Assembly (NCBI RefSeq): GCF_009834915.1
Contig: NZ_WVHS01000002.1
Span: 372,001-436,000 of the forward strand
Origin: Hufsiella ginkgonis
Lineage (GTDB): Bacteria; Bacteroidota; Bacteroidia; Sphingobacteriales; Sphingobacteriaceae
Direction of reading: 5' to 3'
DNA: 64,000 nt
Positions 35,205 to 41,948 of the stretch are shown piece by piece (the stretch's first letter is position 1; each line of letters begins with the position of its first letter). A program made the translations under genes and the position numbers. The notes below the pieces were generated by a model. It had not been told where the DNA came from. It did no database searches and was given only the letters and a program-made list of their open reading frames with translations.

Positions 35205-36419
35205 TCAGGCAAATGCCGCCGCATTGCTACGGTACGTATTTTGCGCCCTCGTGAAGAGAAAGAATACGATTCCAACAAACAGCGCCAGTATCACGTAAGC
35301 CACCCCCAGCGTTCCCTGGCTCTTAATCTCCAGCGTCTTGATGATCCCGGAACTAAAAAATGAGGTAATAATATACATCGACCCGCCGGTGATACCGCTC
35401 GCAATACCCGCATTTTTTGAAAAGCGGCCCAGGCAATACGAAAAAAGGTTATTAAATACGAAACCCGACAGCAAGTGTACCACCAAAACGAACGGCATCA
35501 TAGTATACAGGCCCGTTTTAAATTGCGAGGTAAAGATCATTGCCAGGGCAAACAAAAACTGGAGGCTTACCGCCGATACGATTTTCGTATTGAGCGACTT
35601 TTTAATCAGCAATTTGGAAATGGTTCCGCCTGCCATTAATGCAACGCCCGAAAGTAAGGCACAATTCCCGGTAATAACGGGTGAATACCGGAACACCTTC
35701 TCGATGATAAACGGGCTCGCCATGCCGTATACCATCAGCATGGAATACGAGAGCCCGAGGATAAACAGCCCGAGCGTATAATCGGCGGTTTTCATCATAG
35801 AAGTATACACCCTGAATATGGTTTTTCCGTTAAACCGCTGGAAGCTTTTTAAAGACTCGCCACCATACAAAAATTCGGTGAACAATATCGCAAGGGTGAA
35901 AAAACCAAGAAAGTAGAAATTAGACTGCCATCCGAAAGACGCTTGCAGGAATCCTCCCAGGAATGGCGCAATAATAGGCGCCGATGCCCAGATAATGGAA
36001 AACAAACTGGTGTAATGCTTCAGCTTATCGCCGGAGTACATATCTACAAAATATGCCCGCTTACTGACTACAATAATCGCTACCGTAATGCCATGTACCA
36101 CGCGCATCAGGTAGATCAGGTAAATATCCCTGGATAGCGCGATAATAAATGACGCCAGCGCAAATACGGCCAGCGCGGCAATATTGAGCCTGAAACGTCC
36201 GAAACTATCCAGTAAACTTCCCACGAATAACTGGCTGATGCCGGAGCTCACCATAAAAATAACCAGCGAAAGCTGTACGGCCGTACCGGGTACGTGAAGC
36301 CAGGTGGCCATGGCCGGCAGCGATGGCAGGTAAATATCCGTTGCGAATCCCGAAAGCGGGATCAACGCAAACGCAAGGACGGTGGTTAAACCACGGTGGT
36401 TCTCTTTAATCGTTCTCAT
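35205..36419 (-). CDS. MFS drug transporter, Bcr/CflA-like
   Basis: A 404-residue membrane protein started at MRTIKENHRG (36419), which matches the short cytoplasmic lead before helix 1 in this family. About twelve hydrophobic helices are present; the first carries the Bcr/CflA-type motif LIPLSGFATDIYLPSLPAMATWL, and motif A-like GSLLDSFGRFRL follows helix 2. These proton-driven pumps export drugs such as bicyclomycin or chloramphenicol, or small metabolites. The gene lies 53 bp downstream of a TetR regulator on the same strand and is presumably cotranscribed and controlled from the operator at 37071-37094. Confidence 0.9.
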   Translation of the reverse strand: MRTIKENHRGLTTVLAFALIPLSGFATDIYLPSLPAMATWLHVPGTAVQLSLVIFMVSSGISQLFVGSLLDSFGRFRLNIAALAVFALASFIIALSRDIYLIYLMRVVHGITVAIIVVSKRAYFVDMYSGDKLKHYTSLFSIIWASAPIIAPFLGGFLQASFGWQSNFYFLGFFTLAILFTEFLYGGESLKSFQRFNGKTIFRVYTSMMKTADYTLGLFILGLSYSMLMVYGMASPFIIEKVFRYSPVITGNCALLSGVALMAGGTISKLLIKKSLNTKIVSAVSLQFLFALAMIFTSQFKTGLYTMMPFVLVVHLLSGFVFNNLFSYCLGRFSKNAGIASGITGGSMYIITSFFSSGIIKTLEIKSQGTLGVAYVILALFVGIVFFLFTRAQNTYRSNAAAFA

Positions 36420-36472
36420 GTTTGATCGTGTTAAGCGGTGCCAGACCAATCGGTGTGGTATTTAGCAAAAAA

Positions 36473-37060
36473 TCAGCCGCTAAACGAGGTGATTTCTGAC
36501 TTAAGGAGGCTGATCACCACCTGCATCTGTTTGTTGTGACCGAAAACACGGCTGGTAAAGATAGCCCCTTCGAGCATGGTGAACATTTTGATAGCGAACT
36601 CTTCCGCATTCAGACCCTGCCGGAAAACGCCTGATGCGATCCCTTCGGTTACCAGGTCTTTTATCCTCAGCTGCGCGATGCTGATGGCTTCCCCTACCCG
36701 GCGTGTAAGTAGCGGACTGGTGTCATCCGCCTCCACGCCGAAATTAAGGATGGGGCAACCGCCGCCGGTACCCGACACCAGCTTTTCATTGTAATTGTCA
36801 AGCAAGGCGAACAGTTTCTCTTTCGGACCTGCTTTGTCCAACATCGCCAGCTGCGCAGCACCGGAAAGATTTTGAGAAAGGTAGTTGAAAGCCTCAAGGC
36901 AAATCTCTTCTTTATCCTTAAAATTACCATAGATCCCGCCTTTGGCGAGCTTGGTAGCCTCCATGATGTCGCTGATGGAAGTGCCGGCCATGCCCTTCTT
37001 ATTCAAAACCGTTGCGGCCTTCTCAATTATAAACTGGCGTGTGCGTGCCGCTTTCGTCAT
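36473..37060 (-). CDS. TetR/AcrR-family repressor
   Basis: A 195-residue regulator. The N-terminal helix-turn-helix covers about residues 8-55 (RTRQFIIEKAATVLNKKGMAGTSISDIMEATKLAKGGIYGNFKDKEEICLEAF, in which TSISDIMEATKLAKGGIYGNF is the recognition part). The C-terminal domain resembles the TetR_C_33-like type (VTEGIASGVFRQGLNAEEFA...MLEGAIFTSRV) and should bind a small molecule. It is followed by an MFS pump, which it probably controls. Its own promoter region carries a perfect 24-bp palindrome overlapping the -7 box, so it is likely autoregulated. The ATG lies seven bases from the -7 box. Confidence 0.93.
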   Translation of the reverse strand: MTKAARTRQFIIEKAATVLNKKGMAGTSISDIMEATKLAKGGIYGNFKDKEEICLEAFNYLSQNLSGAAQLAMLDKAGPKEKLFALLDNYNEKLVSGTGGGCPILNFGVEADDTSPLLTRRVGEAISIAQLRIKDLVTEGIASGVFRQGLNAEEFAIKMFTMLEGAIFTSRVFGHNKQMQVVISLLKSEITSFSG

Positions 37061-37067
37061 GACGAAA

Positions 37068-37094
37068 CAAATATAAGACCGATCGGTCTTATAT
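37068..37094 (-). promoter_or_regulatory. tetR promoter with a perfect palindromic operator
   Basis: A perfect 24-bp palindrome (37071-37094) has the core GACCGATCGGTC, typical of TetR-family operators, flanked by ATATAA/TTATAT. It overlaps a consensus minus-strand -7 box TATATTTG at 37068-37075, so binding would block RNA polymerase. The start codon is at 37060. Confidence 0.8.
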
Positions 37095-37136
37095 TAATAT
37101 CCTGTTTGTCATTTAATTGAAACAATTAGCCATGAA

Positions 37137-37832
37137 TCAGTCTGCGCCGCCCAGCACCTCGTCGATCATCCCGAACTGTTTTGCTTCTTGCGCGATCATC
37201 CAATAGTCGCGGTCTGATACCTCGTGCACCTTTTCATAAGATTGCCCGCTGTGTTTTGCGAGGATCTCGTAAAGTTCGCGCTGCAGCTTCAGGATTTCCC
37301 TTGCCGTGATCTCGATATCGGAAGCCGGGCCCTGCACGCCGCCGGAAGGTTGATGCATCATCACACGGGAGTGTTTAAGCGCCGACCGTTTGCCCGCCGC
37401 ACCGGCACACAGCAGTACCGATGACATGGAAGCCGCCATACCCGTACAGATGGTACCCACGTCGGGCGAAATATATTGCATGGTATCATAGATACCCAAT
37501 CCCGCGTATACGGAACCTCCGGGCGAATTGATATACAGCTGGATGTCGCGCTTGTCATCTGCCGATTGCAGGAACAGCAGCTGGGCTTGTATGATGTTTG
37601 CCACCTGGTCGTCGATGGCGGTACCGAGAAAGATCACCCGGTCCATCATTAACCGGGAGAATACATCCAGCTGCATGATATTCAGCTGGCGTTCCTCCAT
37701 AATATACGGCGTGAGGCCCATTATGGGAATTCCCGCGCTATTTACCTGTGCAATAAACTGGTCGACATGTAAACCGTTCACATGGCGGTGCCCTACCGCA
37801 TACTTGCGGAACTCATTCTTATCTGTTTTCAT
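37137..37832 (-). CDS. clpP: ATP-dependent Clp protease proteolytic subunit
   Basis: A 231-residue ClpP. The Ser-His-Asp triad is in GMAASMSSVLLCAG (Ser about residue 134), RVMMHQPSGG (His about 159) and SDRDYWM (Asp about 208), with INSPGGSVYAGLGIYD and the YIMEERQLN N-terminal hairpin region. ClpP assembles into a 14-subunit chamber that degrades proteins unfolded by ClpX or ClpA/C. It is not next to tig or clpX here, which is the usual bacterial place, and may therefore be a second copy; that cannot be decided from the window. The downstream gene starts beyond the TetR operator region. Confidence 0.95.
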   Translation of the reverse strand: MKTDKNEFRKYAVGHRHVNGLHVDQFIAQVNSAGIPIMGLTPYIMEERQLNIMQLDVFSRLMMDRVIFLGTAIDDQVANIIQAQLLFLQSADDKRDIQLYINSPGGSVYAGLGIYDTMQYISPDVGTICTGMAASMSSVLLCAGAAGKRSALKHSRVMMHQPSGGVQGPASDIEITAREILKLQRELYEILAKHSGQSYEKVHEVSDRDYWMIAQEAKQFGMIDEVLGGAD

Positions 37833-37848
37833 AAAGGGGGATGGTTAT

Positions 37849-38115
37849 TTACCGGAATAATCGCCTGATCCGGGCTATAAAAGCTGTTTCGCACGGATCA
37901 CGCTTTACTTGATCGCAGGCTTCCTTAATTTCCGCTTTAAGCGCCCTGCGGCTGTATTGTTCTACCAGCCAAAGAGTTTGCTTCTGCAGGGCGATGCTGT
38001 TCCGGAGATCGGGCTGCAGGATCATTCTCGCCTGGAACACCGTTTGGTCTGCGGGCGATGACCGTTTAAAAAGATGATCGTCGATGGCTTTCAGCTCATT
38101 TAAGGAAGTCCTCAT
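37849..38115 (-). CDS. Short anti-sigma-like partner of the ECF sigma factor
   Basis: An 88-residue soluble protein. MRTSLNELKAIDDHLFKRSSPADQTVFQARMILQPDLRNSIALQKQTLWLVEQYSRRALKAEIKEA resembles the cytoplasmic N-terminal region of Bacteroidetes anti-sigma-like proteins (I..YL.G.L...E...FE..L..D..L...V). There is no transmembrane segment and no C-terminal sensor domain. Its start overlaps the end of the sigma-factor gene by 20 bp, so the two are translationally coupled. I infer that it modulates that sigma factor; the match is by pattern only. Confidence 0.6.
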   Translation of the reverse strand: MRTSLNELKAIDDHLFKRSSPADQTVFQARMILQPDLRNSIALQKQTLWLVEQYSRRALKAEIKEACDQVKRDPCETAFIARIRRLFR

Positions 38116-38641
38116 AGGTCAATGCTTTTTGTTTAACGGTTTCTCTTACTTTCTCGAGGCATTTGTATTTTTGTACGGTGACCGACCGGGTGCCGCTGAA
38201 ACCGAACATTTCCGAGAGCTGCCTGGCGGGTAATTTATCGTAATAAAAGGCTTTCAGAAGCTCCATACATTTTTTCCCGGCGGATGACAGGTGCTGCAAT
38301 AATACCTCCGCAGCAGGTTCACGAGAAATCACCTCATCCGGCAGATCCGCATCCACTTCCTCAAACGTAACATTGGTGATTCGCTGGCGAAATTTCCGTA
38401 CCCACAGGTGTTTCACGATACCGAACAGGTAAGCTTTTTCATCCCGGCCGGCCGTGCTTTTGCCCGCCATGGCCTTCTCATAATAAACCAGGAGCGCATC
38501 CTGGAAAACATCTTCGGCCTCATCAAAAGTACCGCCCCGCCTGGCGATCCATGCCGCTGCGGACGGGAAGACGCTTTTATAAAGCATCCTGAAAAGATAT
38601 GGCCTGCCTGCGGCTGTGGTGCCTGGTGTTGCTGTCTTCAT
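38096..38641 (-). CDS. ECF-type RNA polymerase sigma factor
   Basis: A 181-residue sigma-70 family factor. Region 2 (about residues 20-85) has YKSVFPSAAAWIARRGGTFDEAEDVFQDALLVYYEKA and DEKAYLFGIVKHLWVRKFRQ; region 4 (about 125-175) has GKKCMELLKAFYYDKLPARQLSEMFGFSGTRSVTVQKYKCLEKVRE, a helix-turn-helix that reads the -35 region. No region 3 is present, as expected for ECF factors. It overlaps the short anti-sigma-like gene downstream. Its regulon and signal are unknown; no FecR-type membrane anti-sigma is adjacent. Confidence 0.9.
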   Translation of the reverse strand: MKTATPGTTAAGRPYLFRMLYKSVFPSAAAWIARRGGTFDEAEDVFQDALLVYYEKAMAGKSTAGRDEKAYLFGIVKHLWVRKFRQRITNVTFEEVDADLPDEVISREPAAEVLLQHLSSAGKKCMELLKAFYYDKLPARQLSEMFGFSGTRSVTVQKYKCLEKVRETVKQKALTYEDFLK

Positions 38642-38834
38642 GTTTTAACAACGCTTTATGGGTAAGTGCAAGATATCCGGAAATTATCACCGCAAAAGGT
38701 AAAATTTATTTCGGGCAAATTACCACGACGAGTTTCGCGGGTTTCGCGTCCCGTCTGCCGGCGTTGTACATCAATAGAGGCAGGTACGCTGCGGTTTACC
38801 GCCGCCGGGAAGCAGGTAAACGCGGTCGTTAATT

Positions 38835-39140
38835 TTATACGGGTGTTTTATAGGTAATGATGAGTATCGCGATCGTTATTACTACCACCAGGATCGAATA
38901 TAGCGACAACGTTTTCAGGCTAAACTTTTCCTTCACCCACCTGGTAAAAGCCATTACCGGCAGGAGCAGTGTGAGGGTTACAACACCTAGCCAAAGGAGC
39001 TCAAATACGGCGCCGACTACGGCGAAATGGTAAACGTTCACCAGGTTACCAATTATCCAGAATGAGGCAACGGCGAGGCTCAGCAGGAAAATGGTCTTGT
39101 CCTCTCTCGTAACTTTAGAAAAATCGACGATTGTTTTCAT
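38835..39140 (-). CDS. Small membrane protein of unknown function
   Basis: A 101-residue protein with three predicted hydrophobic helices (about residues 17-33, 38-62 and 77-97) separated by short charged loops (MKTIVDFSKVTREDKT at the N-terminus, RWVKEKFSLKTL before the last helix). I recognise no family. The hydrophobic pattern and ATG start in a region otherwise free of genes make it probably real. It stands alone, 193 bp from the sigma factor gene and 242 bp from the SRPBCC gene. Confidence 0.6.
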   Translation of the reverse strand: MKTIVDFSKVTREDKTIFLLSLAVASFWIIGNLVNVYHFAVVGAVFELLWLGVVTLTLLLPVMAFTRWVKEKFSLKTLSLYSILVVVITIAILIITYKTPV

Positions 39141-39320
39141 CAGGTTTTGGATCAGCGGGTTGTACTGGTATAAAAATACATAAAATTAAACACAATCAGT
39201 TCCCGCAACAAAATCCGCGTGAAGCTCCAGGACAGCCCGGAAGACCGCCTCGCCCCCGGGGAGGAGCTGGAATAAACCGGGATATTAAAAGTACATCAGC
39301 CAGCTGTAAAAAGGGAAAAT

Positions 39321-39342
39321 GAGCCCGACTGATTTCGGGCTC
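39321..39342 (-). terminator. Terminator of the ArsR-SRPBCC operon
   Basis: GAGCCCGA (39321-39328) pairs perfectly with TCGGGCTC (39335-39342). Read on the minus strand the hairpin is followed by ATTTTCCCTTTTT, a broken U-tract. It lies 40 bp downstream of the SRPBCC gene stop. Confidence 0.6.
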
Positions 39343-39382
39343 AAAGTTGAATTGTTATAGACTAAAACGCGGTGTAGCGACA

Positions 39383-39892
39383 TTATGAGGCCGTTGCCAG
39401 CATTGCGTCGAGCTTGTTAAGCATTTTGATCCAGCTTTGGTAAGCGCCTGTCTGCCGGGCATTTTCTTCGGCTACGGTTTGATGCAGCGTCAGTTTAGTA
39501 TGGTTGCCCACGGCCGTGAAAGTTACCGTTGTCAGGATCTCCTCCGGCCAGTCTTCCGGTTTACCGGCCTCCATGGATTCCACGGAATCGCCATTTTCAT
39601 TGGTTAACACCATGGTGTACACCAGTTTTTCGGGAGCGGAGACTTCGAGGTAAACACCTTTTATCCAGCACGCGCCATGCACGGGGTCGTGGATACAGGA
39701 ATGGAAAGCGCCTCTTTCCCGTACGTCAATGGACCGGAACTCGATGGTGCAGCCGTCTGGCGCATACCAGTGCCGTAAATGCGCAGGGTTTGTCCACGCC
39801 GCAAATACCAGCTCGCGGGGAGCTTCGAAAAGATGGGTGATCAGCAGCTCTTTCGCCTGCCGATCGTTAGCAGAATTTTCACTTGTTTTCAT
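39383..39892 (-). CDS. SRPBCC (AHSA1-type) protein
   Basis: A 169-residue protein of the START-like AHSA1/CalC fold: LLITHLFEAPRELVFAAWTNPAHLRHWYAPDGCTIEFRSIDVREGG-like segments early, then EKLVYTMVLTNENGD, EILTTVTFTAVGNHTKLTLHQ and a C-terminal GAYQSWIKMLNKLDAMLA helix. The fold makes a hydrophobic pocket that binds lipids, polyketides or drugs. It overlaps the upstream ArsR gene by 14 bp, the common ArsR-SRPBCC pair in which the regulator and binding protein act together, often in response to a small hydrophobic molecule. Confidence 0.9.
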   Translation of the reverse strand: MKTSENSANDRQAKELLITHLFEAPRELVFAAWTNPAHLRHWYAPDGCTIEFRSIDVRERGAFHSCIHDPVHGACWIKGVYLEVSAPEKLVYTMVLTNENGDSVESMEAGKPEDWPEEILTTVTFTAVGNHTKLTLHQTVAEENARQTGAYQSWIKMLNKLDAMLATAS

Positions 39893-40220
39893 TATCGGGG
39901 CTATTGGTTTGTAGCTCGTCCAAATAACTATCCAATTTTCTGAAGCGGGTTACCCATTGTTTTTTAAACTGGATCACCCAATCTGTCACTTCATCCAGCT
40001 TCTCCGCACGGGCTTCGCAAAAACGCTCGCGGCCTTTCCGGGTGATCACCACCAGGCCGCATTCCGTCAGGATCTGGATGTGACGGGCCACTGCCTGCCG
40101 GCTGATGTCGAGCGTCTCCCCCACCGAGTTAAAATTTAACGGCCCGCCGGCAATGCGCTGTATGATCTCGCGGCGGGTGGGATCGGCGATGGCCTGGAAT
40201 ACATCTCTTCTCGTTATCAT
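39879..40220 (-). CDS. ArsR-family repressor
   Basis: A 113-residue winged-helix regulator: FQAIADPTRREIIQRIAGGPLNFNSVGETLDISRQAVARHIQILTECGLVVITRKGRERFCEARAEKLDEVTDWV is the standard ArsR/SmtB fold. The alpha-3/alpha-5 metal-binding cysteines of SmtB/ArsR are missing, so it probably does not sense metals. It is translationally coupled to an SRPBCC gene. Its promoter contains two operator-like palindromes (40224-40239 and 40251-40266) around the -7 box, which points to autorepression. Confidence 0.92.
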   Translation of the reverse strand: MITRRDVFQAIADPTRREIIQRIAGGPLNFNSVGETLDISRQAVARHIQILTECGLVVITRKGRERFCEARAEKLDEVTDWVIQFKKQWVTRFRKLDSYLDELQTNSPDNENK

Positions 40221-40223
40221 TAT

Positions 40224-40271
40224 GCAATCAAATAGTTGCCCAAATATAATGCAATCATTTGATTGCCCAAA
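40224..40271 (-). promoter_or_regulatory. ArsR promoter with two operator sites
   Basis: On the minus strand TTTG (40268-40271) and TATATTTG (40241-40248) are separated by 19 bp, a full Bacteroidetes promoter. A perfect 16-bp palindrome GCAATCA-TT-TGATTGC (40251-40266) sits between the two elements, and a related site GCAATCA-AA-TAGTTGC (40224-40239) lies over the expected start of transcription, 27 bp away. Confidence 0.75.
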
Positions 40272-40300
40272 TTTATTTTACTCCCGGTTTTCTCAAGAGC

Positions 40301-41227
40301 TTACAAGATGTAAAATACGCCTCTTTCGCGAAGGTCCTTTGCCGGTTTCTTTTTAGGCGTACAATGCTCTTTCAGCATCTGCTTCACATCGCGCTCGATG
40401 GTTTGCGAAAGCGCGGTTGTTGGTGTATCCGTTGGTTTATTTTCAAAAGGGTCCTGCAGGTGGATAGCCATCTTTTCGATCAGGAAAAAAGAGCAGGAGA
40501 TGGCTACTACCAGCGGCACCTCTACGATCCCGAAAAACTCGATGAGCCCGAAGGGCAGCAGCATGATAAACAACAGCAGCGAGAAATGAATATATACGCT
40601 GTAGGTAGCCGGGAATACGGTGTTCTTGATCCGCTCGCAGCCACCCATGTGGTTGGAAAAACGGGTAAGCGTTTTATCGAGCTCTACCTGCTGCAGATCG
40701 TTCAGCCAGCCTAGCTTATACGCGTTGCGGATGTCGTGCGCCTGCAGCTCGAGCAGCGCCATGGGCACATTATCATAACGTTCCAGGCATTCCCGGTCTT
40801 CCGCGGAAATAAAGTTACCGAGCCCTTCAAAAACGTCCTTCTTCCTAAGCTGCTGGCTGAGTGCGTACGACCAGGCGATCTGCCGTTTAGCTACACGCTC
40901 GCAAAATGCCGTTCCTTCGTTAGCGGCCAGGTGCGTATCGACAAACGTGAGCAGCTGCCGGGTGAGCGTCCTGGAATCGTTTACAATAGAGCCCCAGAGA
41001 TTGCGGGCCTCCCACCAGCGATCGTACGCCTGGTTTGATTTAAAGGCCAGCAGCAGGGAGATCACGGTGCCCAGGATAGTGGGCACGGCGATCGGGATAG
41101 AGATCCGGGTAAAATGCAGACGGTCATAAATAATGGCGATCACCACGGAATAAACCGTTACCATTAACGCCTCGTTGCGGATCTTTCCAAAAATATAGGT
41201 TACCGGTATATTGTGTTTTAATAGCAT
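40301..41227 (-). CDS. Bestrophin-family ion channel
   Basis: A 308-residue protein of the bestrophin/UPF0187 family. Hydrophobic helices occur near residues 20-65 and 215-255; between them the typical RISIPIAVPTILGTVISLLLAFKSNQAYDRWWEARNLWGSIVNDSRTLTRQL block is present, with RWWEAR and the following S/T residues diagnostic. The C-terminal LPFGLIEFFGIVEVPLVVAISCSFFLIEKMAIHLQDPFENKPTDTP segment, ending in the DPF motif, is also typical. Bestrophins are pentameric anion or cation channels. It lies 32 bp downstream of a universal-stress-like gene and probably shares its transcript. Confidence 0.9.
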   Translation of the reverse strand: MLLKHNIPVTYIFGKIRNEALMVTVYSVVIAIIYDRLHFTRISIPIAVPTILGTVISLLLAFKSNQAYDRWWEARNLWGSIVNDSRTLTRQLLTFVDTHLAANEGTAFCERVAKRQIAWSYALSQQLRKKDVFEGLGNFISAEDRECLERYDNVPMALLELQAHDIRNAYKLGWLNDLQQVELDKTLTRFSNHMGGCERIKNTVFPATYSVYIHFSLLLFIMLLPFGLIEFFGIVEVPLVVAISCSFFLIEKMAIHLQDPFENKPTDTPTTALSQTIERDVKQMLKEHCTPKKKPAKDLRERGVFYIL

Positions 41228-41259
41228 AGTTTCGATGAATTGATGAATTAATAATCAGA

Positions 41260-41751
41260 TCAGGCTTCTTCAAAAACGATCGACGCCAGTGGTTCGGGCA
41301 GTTGCCGCCCTGCCTGCTGCACGGGTTGCGGCCTGGCGGCGCTGATGGCGGGCAGTTCGCTGCGTTTGGCGAGCGTGAGCAGGTCGGCGCTTTCGGGGTG
41401 CAGCCGGGAGATCGAACAGTCGTTCACATCCAGGATATAATCTACCTGGTTGGCCTCCAGGAAGTTCCTGAACATGCGAAGCGTGCTTCCGTAGAAGAAC
41501 TCCACGCGCAGTCCTTTTAAGGTGGGATGTGCCGCCTTCAGCTCGCGGCAGCGGAAGAAAAAATCGTCGCTGATGGCTTCGGTCTCCCGGCTTCTGCGCG
41601 ACAGCATCAGCAACTCGCTAATGGAATCCGAAAGCTTTATCATGTGCAGGTAAATGAGCACAACTTCTTCTTCGCCGAAGCGCTCGCAAAGTGCGGGAAC
41701 GCAGTTCAGGGCCGAAACTTTAAAATCAGTGGGGATCAGGATAGTTCGCAT
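41260..41751 (-). CDS. Universal-stress-like protein
   Basis: A 163-residue cytoplasmic protein. MRTILIPTDFKVSALNCVPALCERFGEEEVVLIYLHMIKLSDS resembles the beginning of UspA-fold proteins, and CRELKAAHPTLKGLRVEFFYGSTLRMFRNFLEANQVDYILD resembles the second half, but the ATP-binding G-x2-G-x9-G motif is not visible, so it is not a nucleotide-binding type. Function is unknown. It is the first gene before a bestrophin channel; just upstream are tandem direct repeats that look like binding sites for an OmpR-type regulator, possibly the one encoded at 43310-44002. Confidence 0.65.
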   Translation of the reverse strand: MRTILIPTDFKVSALNCVPALCERFGEEEVVLIYLHMIKLSDSISELLMLSRRSRETEAISDDFFFRCRELKAAHPTLKGLRVEFFYGSTLRMFRNFLEANQVDYILDVNDCSISRLHPESADLLTLAKRSELPAISAARPQPVQQAGRQLPEPLASIVFEEA

Positions 41752-41817
41752 AACGGGATAAATGAGTGAATCAATTAATTTATTAATGCAATTTTATCGC
41801 CGGGGAATTAAAGCCTG

Positions 41818-41940
41818 TTAAGAGATTAATTAGAGAATGGTTAGAATTAAAAAAAAGAAAATGCTATTAAGCATTGACTTTCAATTACTTATAAAATAAA
41901 AATAAGAAACCTGCAGGCACTTATTAGAATCTGGTTAGAA
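41818..41940. promoter_or_regulatory. Tandem OmpR-type direct repeats (TTAGA, 11-bp period)
   Basis: TTAGA-N4-GGTTAGAA occurs twice (41830-41846 and 41924-41940); in each, two TTAGA half-sites are 11 bp apart, the usual spacing for OmpR/PhoB dimers. A weaker TTAAGA at 41818-41823 extends the first cluster. They lie in an AT-rich spacer between the histidine kinase stop and the USP/bestrophin operon. Confidence 0.45.
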
Positions 41941-41948
41941 AGGAAGGG

